A stretch of DNA of 64,000 bases from Actinobacillus vicugnae (GTDB taxonomy: Bacteria > Pseudomonadota > Gammaproteobacteria > Enterobacterales > Pasteurellaceae): positions 124,001 to 188,000 of the forward strand of contig NZ_CABFJY010000022.1 in assembly GCF_901687125.1 (NCBI RefSeq). Reading direction: 5' to 3'. Both the position numbers and the translations under genes were made by a program. The notes under the pieces were generated by a model. It was not told the origin of the DNA, did not search any database, and saw nothing but the letters and a program-made list of their open reading frames with translations. Each line of letters opens with the position of its first letter. Positions within the stretch are counted from its first letter, which is position 1. Positions 39,902-48,237 of the stretch are shown one piece after another.

Positions 39902-40696
39902 TTATTCTGCCCAAGCCTCTGGTGTGAGCTGTTTACCAAAATGGCTTTCAATTAAACGTGCGGTAATTGCATTTTGCGGGTTTAGTAATAAGTCTTTGGT
40001 TTTGCCATATTCAACCACATTGCCTTCATGCATCACCATTAACTTATCTGCAATATGTTTAATTAAACCTAAATTTTGCCCGACATAAATAATAGAAATT
40101 CCTAATCGTTCTTGGAGGGTAAGCATTAAATTCGTTAATTGGGTACGCACCGAAAAATCTAATGTGCTTAACGTATCATCCGCAATTAAAATTTCAGGAT
40201 CTAAAATGAGTGCTCGTGCTAGTGCAATACGTTGTCTCTGACTGCTTGAGGTATCTTTAATATGAATAAGGGCGTGTTCTGGATACATACCAACAAGCTT
40301 CAGCATATGGAAAATTTTCTCATTGCGTTCGGCTTCCGTTAGCGTCGTGGCTAAACGTAGTGGCGCATCTAAAATTTGTCCCACATTGTAATTTGGATCA
40401 AAAGCGTAATTTGGATCTTGGAACATCATCCGAATATGACGGGTGCGAAATTGATAATCTCCAAACTTTAATTTCTTGCCACGCAATAACATCGTGCCCG
40501 AAGTTGGTTTGGTTAAACCCACAATCATTTTTGATAAGGTTGATTTTCCTGCACCATTTTCGCCAATAATGGCGAGTGTTTCTCGTTTATTTAAACTGAA
40601 AGAAACATTTTGTACAGCGTAAAAATCTTGCTTACGAAACAAGCCTATTCGATCAGTAAAACGCTTACTAAGATTTTGAATTTCTAATAGTGCCAT
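39902..40696 (-). CDS. sapF: SapF-like peptide ABC transporter ATP-binding protein with degenerate motifs
   Basis: 264 residues, closest to SapF of the Sap antimicrobial-peptide/haem uptake system. Walker A GENGAGKST and Q-loop MMFQDP are intact. The signature LSGGQ is degenerate (KDTSSSQRQRIALARAL); the Walker B ends ILIADD, with Asp in place of the catalytic Glu; the H-loop reads YVGQN with no histidine. I recall similar changes in Haemophilus SapF. Such a subunit would hydrolyse ATP poorly and need a canonical partner such as SapD. No sapABCD genes are adjacent: fba lies upstream, azlCD downstream. Confidence 0.85.
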   Translation of the reverse strand: MALLEIQNLSKRFTDRIGLFRKQDFYAVQNVSFSLNKRETLAIIGENGAGKSTLSKMIVGLTKPTSGTMLLRGKKLKFGDYQFRTRHIRMMFQDPNYAFDPNYNVGQILDAPLRLATTLTEAERNEKIFHMLKLVGMYPEHALIHIKDTSSSQRQRIALARALILDPEILIADDTLSTLDFSVRTQLTNLMLTLQERLGISIIYVGQNLGLIKHIADKLMVMHEGNVVEYGKTKDLLLNPQNAITARLIESHFGKQLTPEAWAE

Positions 40697-40711
40697 AGCG
40701 GTTAAATGCTA

Positions 40712-40741
40712 AAAAAAGACCGCCAACAAGCGGTCTTTTTT
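40712..40741 (-). terminator. Terminator after fba containing an uptake sequence
   Basis: AAAAAAGACCGC (40712-40723) and GCGGTCTTTTTT (40730-40741), 6-nt loop. The right side carries an exact uptake sequence (40726-40735). Confidence 0.88.
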
Positions 40742-40767
40742 GGTTAATGTTTTACAAATGTGAATTA

Positions 40768-41844
40768 TTATAAAACGTTTACACAGTTTAAGTCTTCGAA
40801 AGATTGCTCTAAGCGTTTAGACATAGATTCTTCCATTTTACGTAACCAAACACGTGGATCGTAGAATTTTTTGTTTGGAGAATCTGGACCTTCAGGGTTA
40901 CCTAATTGACCTTGAAGGTATGCTTCGTTCGCTTTGTAGAAGTTTAAGATACCTTCCCAAGATGCCCATTGTGTATCTGTATCAATATTCATTTTGATTG
41001 CACCGTAACTGATCGCTTCACGGATTTCTTCACGGCTTGAGCCTGAACCACCGTGGAATACGAAGTCGATTGATTTCGCAGGAAGGTTACGCTCTTTAGA
41101 TACAAACTCTTGTGATGCACCTAAGATTGATGGTTTTAATTTTACGTTACCTGGTTTGTAAACCCCGTGTACGTTACCGAATGCAGCTGCAACAGTGAAA
41201 CGTGGGCTTACTGGGTTTAATTGGTCGTAAACATATAACACATCTTCTGGTTGAGTATATAATTTAGACTCTTCAACATCTGAGTTATCAACGCCATCTT
41301 CTTCACCACCAGTGATACCGATTTCGATTTCAAGCGTCATCCCCATTTTGTCCATACGCGCTAAGTATTCACGGCAGATTGCCATGTTTTCTTCCATTGG
41401 CTCTTCTGAAAGGTCGATCATGTGTGAAGAGAATAATGGTTTACCTGTTTCTGCAAAGTGTTTTTCACCTGCTTCTAATAAACCGTCGATCCATGGAAGT
41501 AATTTTTTCGCCGCATGGTCTGTGTGAAGAATTACTGGTACACCGTACTCTTCTGCTAAAGCGTGAACGTGTTTCGCACCAGCGATTGCACCTAAAACAT
41601 CTGCACGAGCACCTGAGGTCGGTTTGATACCTTTACCAGCATAGAACTGCGCACCACCGTTAGAGAATTGCACGATAACTGGCGCTTTTACACGCGCTGC
41701 GGTTTCTAATACTGCGTTTACAGAGTCAGAACCTACACAGTTTACCGCTGGGATTGCAAAGTTGTTTGCTTTAGCATAAGCGAATACTTTTTGAACGTCG
41801 TCGCCTGTTACCACACCCGGTTTTACGATGTCTAATAATGCCAT
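40768..41844 (-). CDS. fba: Class II fructose-1,6-bisphosphate aldolase
   Basis: Zn-dependent glycolytic/gluconeogenic aldolase, 358 residues. Seen: FAIPAVNCVGSDSVNAVLE, VILHTDHAAKKLLPW (metal-ligand His), LEIEIGITGGEEDGVDN (metal-ligand region), AAFGNVHGVYKPGNVKLKP, DFVFHGGSGSS and GAIKMNIDTDTQWA. The start is ATG at 41844 with AGGAAA upstream; an in-frame start at 41886 lies within the intergenic repeat. Follows pgk, as in E. coli, but epd is missing upstream. Confidence 0.97.
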   Translation of the reverse strand: MALLDIVKPGVVTGDDVQKVFAYAKANNFAIPAVNCVGSDSVNAVLETAARVKAPVIVQFSNGGAQFYAGKGIKPTSGARADVLGAIAGAKHVHALAEEYGVPVILHTDHAAKKLLPWIDGLLEAGEKHFAETGKPLFSSHMIDLSEEPMEENMAICREYLARMDKMGMTLEIEIGITGGEEDGVDNSDVEESKLYTQPEDVLYVYDQLNPVSPRFTVAAAFGNVHGVYKPGNVKLKPSILGASQEFVSKERNLPAKSIDFVFHGGSGSSREEIREAISYGAIKMNIDTDTQWASWEGILNFYKANEAYLQGQLGNPEGPDSPNKKFYDPRVWLRKMEESMSKRLEQSFEDLNCVNVL

Positions 41845-41874
41845 TTTGAAGTTTCCTATATTGTAAATGATTAG

Positions 41875-41939
41875 GTAGGGACGCAATGTCTTGCGTCCTT
41901 CTTAAATTTTGCAATGAACACGAAGTACCGTGTCCCTAC
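41875..41939. repeat. Intergenic repeat element with GTAGGGAC/GTCCCTAC ends
   Basis: The 65-bp element has 8-bp inverted ends (41875-41882, 41932-41939), an inner hairpin GGACGCAA/TTGCGTCC (41879-41886, 41891-41898) and an ACACG/CGTGT pair near its right side. It lies between pgk and fba. It has no T-run and would be transcribed in the pgk-fba mRNA. Confidence 0.6.
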
Positions 41940-41990
41940 TAGCGGTCGGTTTTCACAAAAACTTTGCAATTTCCAACCACATTTTTTTAA

Positions 41991-43166
41991 TTAGCCGTTT
42001 GCACGTTTCTCTAAAATTTCAACTGCAGGTAAAACCTTACCTTCTACGAATTCTAAGAATGCGCCACCACCTGTTGAGATATAAGAGATTTTATCTGCAA
42101 TACCGAATAAATCGATAGCCGCTAATGTGTCACCGCCACCTGCAATAGAGAATGCACCATTTGCAGTTGCTTCAGCAATTGCGTTTGAAATGACTTCTGT
42201 ACCTTTACGGAAGTTAGGGAATTCAAATACACCCACTGGACCATTCCAAAGAATAGTTTTTGCCGATTTAATGATATTTGCTAACTCTTCTGCTGATTTG
42301 TCACCAATATCGAAAATTGATTCATCTGCTTGAACTTCTGCTACTGCTTTTTCTGTTGCAGGTGCAGTTTCAGAGAACTCTTTACCAACACGTACGTCAA
42401 CAGGAACTGGGATATTAGTTGCTGCGGCTAAGCGTTTTGCTTCAGGGATTAAATCTTCTTCATATAAAGATTTACCTACTGGATGACCTTCTGCAGCAAT
42501 GAAAGTATTTGCGATACCGCCACCAACGATTAATTGGTCTGCGATTTTTGAAAGGCTGTCTAAAACAGTTAATTTAGTAGAAACTTTTGAACCGCCCACG
42601 ATTGCTAACATTGGACGTTGTGGTTCTTTTAATGCTTTACCTAAAGCATCTAACTCTGCAGCTAATAAAGGACCAGCACACGCAACTGGAGCATACTCTG
42701 CTACACCATAAGTTGAACCTTCTGCACGGTGAGCCGTACCGAAAGCATCCATTACGAATACATCACAAAGCGCTGCGTATTTTTTTGCAAGTTCAGCATC
42801 GTTTTTCTTTTCACCCTTGTTGATACGCACGTTTTCAAGTACTACGATCTCGTTTTCGTTTACTTCAACACCGTCTAAGTAGTCACGTACTAAACGTACT
42901 GGCACACCTAAATCTGAAGCGTTTAAGTAATCAACAACAGGTTGTAAAGAGTTCGCTTCTTCGAATACCCCTTCAGTTGGACGACCTAAGTGAGAAGTTA
43001 CCATTACTTTAGCACCTTTTTGTAATGCTAATTTTAAGGTTGGAATGGTTGCACGAATACGCGCATCTGATGTCACTTTGCCATCTTTTACTGGTACGTT
43101 TAAATCAGCACGGATAAATAAACGTTTACCAGCAAGATCAAGGTCTGCCATTTTAATAACTGACAT
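41991..43166 (-). CDS. pgk: Phosphoglycerate kinase
   Basis: Glycolytic kinase, 391 residues. N-terminal [46 protein letters not shown], then [17 protein letters not shown] and C-terminal nucleotide-site segments [16 protein letters not shown] and [25 protein letters not shown]. The start is ATG at 43166 with GAGG upstream. Probably co-transcribed with fba over a 146-bp gap that holds the repeat element. Confidence 0.97.
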   Translation of the reverse strand: MSVIKMADLDLAGKRLFIRADLNVPVKDGKVTSDARIRATIPTLKLALQKGAKVMVTSHLGRPTEGVFEEANSLQPVVDYLNASDLGVPVRLVRDYLDGVEVNENEIVVLENVRINKGEKKNDAELAKKYAALCDVFVMDAFGTAHRAEGSTYGVAEYAPVACAGPLLAAELDALGKALKEPQRPMLAIVGGSKVSTKLTVLDSLSKIADQLIVGGGIANTFIAAEGHPVGKSLYEEDLIPEAKRLAAATNIPVPVDVRVGKEFSETAPATEKAVAEVQADESIFDIGDKSAEELANIIKSAKTILWNGPVGVFEFPNFRKGTEVISNAIAEATANGAFSIAGGGDTLAAIDLFGIADKISYISTGGGAFLEFVEGKVLPAVEILEKRANG

Positions 43167-43322
43167 AGTAAGTTCCTCTTTTTTAAGTTTCAAAAATAAA
43201 ACAGCATGATTATATCATTTTCTACCCATTTTGGGCGAATGTAGATCAAATTCTTGCATAAATTTGTAAAAAATAGCTAAATTTTGACCGCTTAACATCC
43301 ATATTTCACTCCAAATGGAGCG

Positions 43323-44711
43323 TTACCACCAAGTAGTCCAGAAGAAATACGACAAACATCCTAAAATGAACACACAAGAGAGGTTCATAATTAAACCGAC
43401 TTTTACCATATCACTCTGTTTGATATAACCTGTGGCAAATACAATTGCATTTGGTGGCGTTGCAATCGGCAACATAAAGGCTGCAGAGGCACCGCAAGCA
43501 ATAATTGCAGCTAATGAAATAGGTGGTAAACCGAGTGAATTAGCTACCGAAATAAAAATTGGCATCATCAATGCAGCACTTGCGGTATTAGAGGTAAATT
43601 CGGTTAAAAAGACAATAAATCCTGCCATAGAAATCGTCATAATCAACCAGTGTTTATTGCCGATATAATTCACAATACCATCTGCAAGGATTTTACTTGC
43701 ACCCGTATCTTTTAAAACGATACCAAGCGTTAAGCCACCACCGAATAGCATTAAAACCCCCCATTCCGCTCGTGCTTGAATCTCTGACCAAGTGGCAGTA
43801 TTAGCAATACACAGTACTACGACTGCGACCATGGCAATTACAGCATCAAAACTTTTGATCGATTCCTTTAATTCTAAAGCTTGGCGTAAAATTGGCTCAA
43901 TCACACTACTAAACGTTAATAAAATGGCGGTTACCACAAATACGACTAAAGTTGTTAAACGTTTTGGAGTCAGTGGAATATTTTCGACATTCACTTCAAA
44001 CGGCACATTAAAATTCGGACGCAGTATCACAAGTAGAGAAAACACCATGGCGATCATTAATAAAATCGCAACAGGCATACCATAAGCCAACCACTCAGAA
44101 AACGAGACCTTAATGTATGAAGCTAAAATGGCATTCGGTGCAGAACCAACTAGCGTTCCCATTCCACCGATACTTGAGCTAAAAGCAATACCAAGTAGCA
44201 CAAATACATATAGCTTACGGTTTTGTTTGAAATCTAACTGATGCAAGATACCAAGGGTTAATGGCAACATTAATGCGGCCACCGCTGTATTATTAATAAA
44301 TAGAGAAAGCCCAGCAGTTACACCAAATAAATAAATAATTGTAAGCTTCAAATTCCCTTTTGCTAAACGAATCACATGGCTTGCGATCCATAAATCAATT
44401 TTTTGCAGATTAAGCACAGCAGCAATAACGAAACCGCCAAAAAACATAAAGATAATCGGTTCAGAGAAAGGGGCGAAAGCAGCTTTAGTTGATAAGACAT
44501 TAAGAAAAATGGCGAAGACAGGTACCATCAAAGAAGTTACGGTGATATGGAAAGCTTCGGTCAGCCATAAAATACCGACGAAAATCAGCAATGCTAGCCC
44601 TCTATTTTCTTGCGGATTAAATGGTAGTAATTTCAGCAACGTAAAAAATAGTATCAGATCCAACAGTAAAATGATTATACCCCGCATAGGGTTTTTGGTG
44701 GTTGTTGACAT
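43323..44711 (-). CDS. DASS-family (SLC13) anion:Na+ symporter, copy 1
   Basis: 462 residues, about 11 membrane segments, divalent anion symporter family (VcINDY, CitT-like). Typical phrases: WLTEAFHITVTSLMVPVFAI, FGGFVIAAVLN, MGTLVGSAPNAI, FGGGLTLGIVLKDTGASK, LTEFTSNTASAALMMPIFIS, LPIATPPNAIVFATGYIKQ. The first ligand motif, SNT in the other two copies, is NNT here (FINNTAVAALMLP); the second (TSNTASAA) is normal. Substrate unknown; dicarboxylates such as succinate or fumarate are the family default. The start is ATG at 44711 with AGAGG upstream. First of three tandem paralogues by coordinate, last on the strand. Confidence 0.87.
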   Translation of the reverse strand: MSTTTKNPMRGIIILLLDLILFFTLLKLLPFNPQENRGLALLIFVGILWLTEAFHITVTSLMVPVFAIFLNVLSTKAAFAPFSEPIIFMFFGGFVIAAVLNLQKIDLWIASHVIRLAKGNLKLTIIYLFGVTAGLSLFINNTAVAALMLPLTLGILHQLDFKQNRKLYVFVLLGIAFSSSIGGMGTLVGSAPNAILASYIKVSFSEWLAYGMPVAILLMIAMVFSLLVILRPNFNVPFEVNVENIPLTPKRLTTLVVFVVTAILLTFSSVIEPILRQALELKESIKSFDAVIAMVAVVVLCIANTATWSEIQARAEWGVLMLFGGGLTLGIVLKDTGASKILADGIVNYIGNKHWLIMTISMAGFIVFLTEFTSNTASAALMMPIFISVANSLGLPPISLAAIIACGASAAFMLPIATPPNAIVFATGYIKQSDMVKVGLIMNLSCVFILGCLSYFFWTTWW

Positions 44712-44935
44712 AGTTATACCTCTAATTGTTTGCATATCGGTCTGTTATAGACGCTAAATTCGACAATAGCGGATTTTTACCAAAAGTAAAGGGGATACAC
44801 AGAAAATTAATAAATTATTTTACTAAATAAAGAAAATGATTAATTAAGCAAAATAAAATAACCCAAAGCCTGCCTTATAGCTATTTACTCAAAATAATTG
44901 CATGAAAATTCAGTTACAAAAATAGAAAAGCGTAG

Positions 44936-44963
44936 CCCATACACTACGCTTTTAGAGATTTTT
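44936..44963 (-). terminator. Terminator downstream of DASS copy 2
   Basis: AAAAGCGTAG (44936-44945) and CTACGCTTTT (44954-44963), 8-nt loop. The rest of the 258-bp gap to copy 1 is AT-rich with nothing else recognisable. Confidence 0.75.
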
Positions 44964-44969
44964 GATGGC

Positions 44970-46367
44970 TTAACCAAGCCAGAAGAAATATGCAATAAGT
45001 GAAATCGTTGCGGTACAAACAATACTGAGCTTATATGAGCGCAACATATCACGTTGTTTTACTATACCTGTACTAAATGCAATCGCATTCGGAGGCGTAC
45101 CAACGGGCATCATAAAGGCGCAAGATGCACCGAAACCAATAATTAATGCAAAGGCACGCGGATCTAAATTTAGCGACTCAGCGATAGAAATAAAAATGGG
45201 AACGAGTAACGCTGCACTGGCGGTATTTGAAGTAAATTCAGTCAGGCAGACAATAAAGATCGCAATAATCAAGCAAATAATATAGTAATGTTTACCTTCA
45301 ATCAGTGAAACAATACCTTCTGCCATTATTTTACTTGCCCCAGTATGACTTAATACATAGCTTAAAGTTAAGCCGCCACCGAATAGGAATAATACGCCCC
45401 ATTCTGTTCCTTCCTGTAGTTGGTTCCAAGTTGTAACACGAGAAGCACACAGCGCAAGTGCCGCAACCATTGCTACCATACTATCAAAATTACCGATATT
45501 TTTAGATAACCCTAATAATGGTGAAATAAAGCTATTTACCTGTCCACCAAATACCCAGCACAGTGCGATTACTACAAAAATACCCAATGTAATCACACGC
45601 TTGCGAGTCATAGGAATATCTTCTGCATGATATTCAAAGCTTCCTGAAAATTTTGGACGGAAGTTAAAATACAACACAACTAACGCCATTGGTAATAAAA
45701 TAGCGACCATTGGTAAACCGTACATTAGCCATTCTGCGAAGCCAATGCCTAACTGTGATGCGGCAATTGCATTTGGTGGGCTACCCACAAGCGTCCCCAT
45801 ACCGCCCAGCCCCGCACTATAAGCGATACCTAAAACCACAAACGCAAAAGTATCGTGATCACGATTTTTATCCATATTACTAAGTAAGCCTAATGCAAGC
45901 GGTAACATCATTGCAGCGGTTGCGGTATTACTCATCCACATTGAAAGCACGGCAGTAACTAAAAATAGATAAAGCACAGCGACGAATAGATTACCTTTGG
46001 CAAGCGCCATAATTTTATTGGCAATGAGCTTATCAATTTTTTGAATGTGTAACGCTGTTGCAAGCGCAAAGCCCCCAAAGAATAAGAAAATCGTTGGATC
46101 AGCGAATGCCACAAGCGCTTGCTTAGATTCTACTAAGCCTAAAAAGACCGAAAGCACTGGGATAAACAATGCGGTGATTGTTACATGCATTGCTTCTGTT
46201 AGCCATAACACAGCGACAAAAGCAAGCAAGGCAAGCGCCTTAGTTGGAGCGGGATCAAAGGGCAAGAAAGCGAGTAATGCTAAAAATAAAATCACATCAA
46301 AAATATAAATGATAGTATTCCTGCGATTTTTAGCGACATCTTCTTTAAATTGCTTAGCTTCAGGCAT
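44970..46367 (-). CDS. DASS-family (SLC13) anion:Na+ symporter, copy 2
   Basis: 465 residues, paralogue of its two neighbours. Both ligand motifs are canonical: MWMSNTATAAMMLPLALG and TEFTSNTASAALLVPIF. It also has MGTLVGSPPNAIAAS, FGGGLTLSYVLSHTGASK and MPVGTPPNAIAFSTGIVKQ. The start is placed at ATG 46367 because GAGG precedes it; the upstream in-frame ATG at 46388 has no ribosome site. Own terminator, so probably its own transcript. Closest to copy 3 in the motifs seen. Confidence 0.87.
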   Translation of the reverse strand: MPEAKQFKEDVAKNRRNTIIYIFDVILFLALLAFLPFDPAPTKALALLAFVAVLWLTEAMHVTITALFIPVLSVFLGLVESKQALVAFADPTIFLFFGGFALATALHIQKIDKLIANKIMALAKGNLFVAVLYLFLVTAVLSMWMSNTATAAMMLPLALGLLSNMDKNRDHDTFAFVVLGIAYSAGLGGMGTLVGSPPNAIAASQLGIGFAEWLMYGLPMVAILLPMALVVLYFNFRPKFSGSFEYHAEDIPMTRKRVITLGIFVVIALCWVFGGQVNSFISPLLGLSKNIGNFDSMVAMVAALALCASRVTTWNQLQEGTEWGVLFLFGGGLTLSYVLSHTGASKIMAEGIVSLIEGKHYYIICLIIAIFIVCLTEFTSNTASAALLVPIFISIAESLNLDPRAFALIIGFGASCAFMMPVGTPPNAIAFSTGIVKQRDMLRSYKLSIVCTATISLIAYFFWLG

Positions 46368-46533
46368 TCGATTTACCTCATGTTTCAAGTTTGGTTGAAA
46401 TGTTACGATTTATTTAAAACAAAGTGACTATATCAAAAAATCGTTTCAATAAAATAACCAAAATACAAAAACATGAGATATATCATAAATTTTGGAAATA
46501 AATTTAAACAGGTACAACCAATTTAGACGAAAA

Positions 46534-46575
46534 ACGCCCGATTCCAGTTTAGTTCTAAACCAGAGAATCGAGCGT
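46534..46575 (-). terminator. Double-hairpin terminator downstream of DASS copy 3
   Basis: Outer arms ACGCCCGATTC (46534-46544) and GAATCGAGCGT (46565-46575) pair with one mismatch; inside, GTTTA/TAAAC (46547-46560) forms a second stem. A short T-run follows on the minus strand. Confidence 0.65.
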
Positions 46576-46613
46576 AAGCGGTTGATTTTAACGATTTTTT
46601 TTACAAATTGTGA

Positions 46614-48005
46614 TTACAGCCAGAACAAATAGCCAACCGTTGCAATCACGATAATACAGATAATATTAAGCCAGAAACCAGCTTTAACCATTTCGTTCTG
46701 TTTAATCTGTCCCGTACCAAACACAATCGCATTCGGTGGAGTTGCCACAGGTAGCATAAAGGCACAGCTTGCCCCTAAACCAATGATTAATGCCAAACCA
46801 AGCGGAGGCATATTTAGCGCCTGTGCAATTGAAATAAAGATTGGCACTAATAATGCCGCACTTGCAGTATTTGAAGTAAATTCAGTTAAGAAAATAATAA
46901 ATGCCGCCACAATTAAGCCAATCAGGAAGAAATGGCTACCGTCAATTAAAGCCACGATACCGTCTGCCATAATTTTACTTGCGCCAGTTTGACCGAGTAC
47001 AGCGCTAAGCGTTAAACCACCCCCAAATAAGAACAGCACGCCCCATTCGGTATTTTCTTGCACTTGCTGCCAAGTTGCGACACGTGTAATACAAATTAAC
47101 GCAGCCGCTACCATTGCCATAATGCTATCAAAGCTACCGATATTGCCTTTTAAGCCTAATAAGCCTGAAATAATTGGGTTAAGCTTAGAACTAAACACCC
47201 AGCTCAATGCAATCACCATAAAGATAACAAGTGTTAAGATACGATCACGGTTTAATTCAATTTTTTCAAAAGTTTGCTCAAACTGCACATTAAATTTCGG
47301 TTTAGATACGACATATAGCACACCAATCATCAAAGGCATTAAGATAAACATCATTGGCAAACCGTACTTCATCCAGTCTGCAAAGGTGAGATGTAATTGT
47401 GAAGCCACAATCGCATTCGGTGGGCTACCAACCAAGGTTCCCATGCCACCAATACTTGCGCTATAAGCAATCCCTAAAAGTACAAATACATAAGTATTAT
47501 GATTTTCTGCACGATCTAATTTGCTTAAGATTCCCATGGCAAGTGGCAACATCATTGCAGCCGTTGCAGTATTACTCATCCACATAGATAAAAAGGCGGT
47601 TACCGCAAACAAATAGATCACCGCAACCGACAATTTGCCTTTTGCCATTGCCATGATTTTATTGGCGATTAAACGGTCTAATTGTTGGATATGGAGTGCA
47701 GTTGCTAACGCAAAACCACCAAAGAAAAGGAAGATCGTTGGATCAGCAAATGCAACTAAGGCTTCTTTCGATTTGACTAAACCCAGTGCAATTGCGAGGA
47801 TCGGCACTAATAATGCTGTTACTGTGACATGTAACGCTTCGGTCAGCCAAAGTACCGCAACAAAAACTAATAATGCTAAACCTTTATTCGCTTCGGGCGC
47901 AAAAGGTAAAGTATTCAGAAGGATAAAAAACAACGCTACATTTGCAATAAAAATCAGATTATTGCGCATATTGCTTTTCTTAACGGATAAGGAATTGGCT
48001 TCCAT
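46614..48005 (-). CDS. DASS-family (SLC13) anion:Na+ symporter, copy 3
   Basis: 463 residues. Ligand motifs MWMSNTATAAMMLPLAMG and TEFTSNTASAALLVPIF are canonical; MGTLVGSPPNAIVAS, FGGGLTLSAVLGQTGASK and LPVATPPNAIVFGTGQIKQ are also seen. The start is ATG at 48005 with a GGGGG ribosome site; the upstream in-frame ATG (48050) is not supported. Shares the membrane pattern of copies 1 and 2; differences among the three suggest separate substrates or expression conditions. Confidence 0.87.
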   Translation of the reverse strand: MEANSLSVKKSNMRNNLIFIANVALFFILLNTLPFAPEANKGLALLVFVAVLWLTEALHVTVTALLVPILAIALGLVKSKEALVAFADPTIFLFFGGFALATALHIQQLDRLIANKIMAMAKGKLSVAVIYLFAVTAFLSMWMSNTATAAMMLPLAMGILSKLDRAENHNTYVFVLLGIAYSASIGGMGTLVGSPPNAIVASQLHLTFADWMKYGLPMMFILMPLMIGVLYVVSKPKFNVQFEQTFEKIELNRDRILTLVIFMVIALSWVFSSKLNPIISGLLGLKGNIGSFDSIMAMVAAALICITRVATWQQVQENTEWGVLFLFGGGLTLSAVLGQTGASKIMADGIVALIDGSHFFLIGLIVAAFIIFLTEFTSNTASAALLVPIFISIAQALNMPPLGLALIIGLGASCAFMLPVATPPNAIVFGTGQIKQNEMVKAGFWLNIICIIVIATVGYLFWL

Positions 48006-48140
48006 AGTGCCCCCACAATTGGATAATAAAAATTCACTGGCACTATACACAAAATTTTAAGGAAAGAAATAAGAATGTTATAAAAATGTGAACTTTCTCA
48101 AAAATATTTTTAGCTATTTTATAACATTGAATTAACAAGT

Positions 48141-48207
48141 AAGCGGTCGAATTTCTACAAATTTTGCAAAAACTAATTGGCAGAAAATCTGAAAAATTCG
48201 ACCGCTT
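48141..48207 (-). terminator. Inverted uptake-sequence pair downstream of parE
   Basis: AAGCGGTCGAATTT (48141-48154) and its exact inverse (48194-48207) are separated by 39 nt. It sits 30 bp after the parE stop; a likely terminator or 3' RNA stem. Confidence 0.55.
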
Positions 48208-48237
48208 GCTTACAGCTACTAGCTTCGAGCCAAAAAG

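Noticed and set aside
47122..48060. Open frames opposite the DASS genes (for example 47122-47466 and 47635-48060, plus strand)
   Set aside because: They are antisense to strongly conserved membrane-protein genes, have no ribosome sites and odd Ile/Lys/Asn-rich composition typical of mirror frames.
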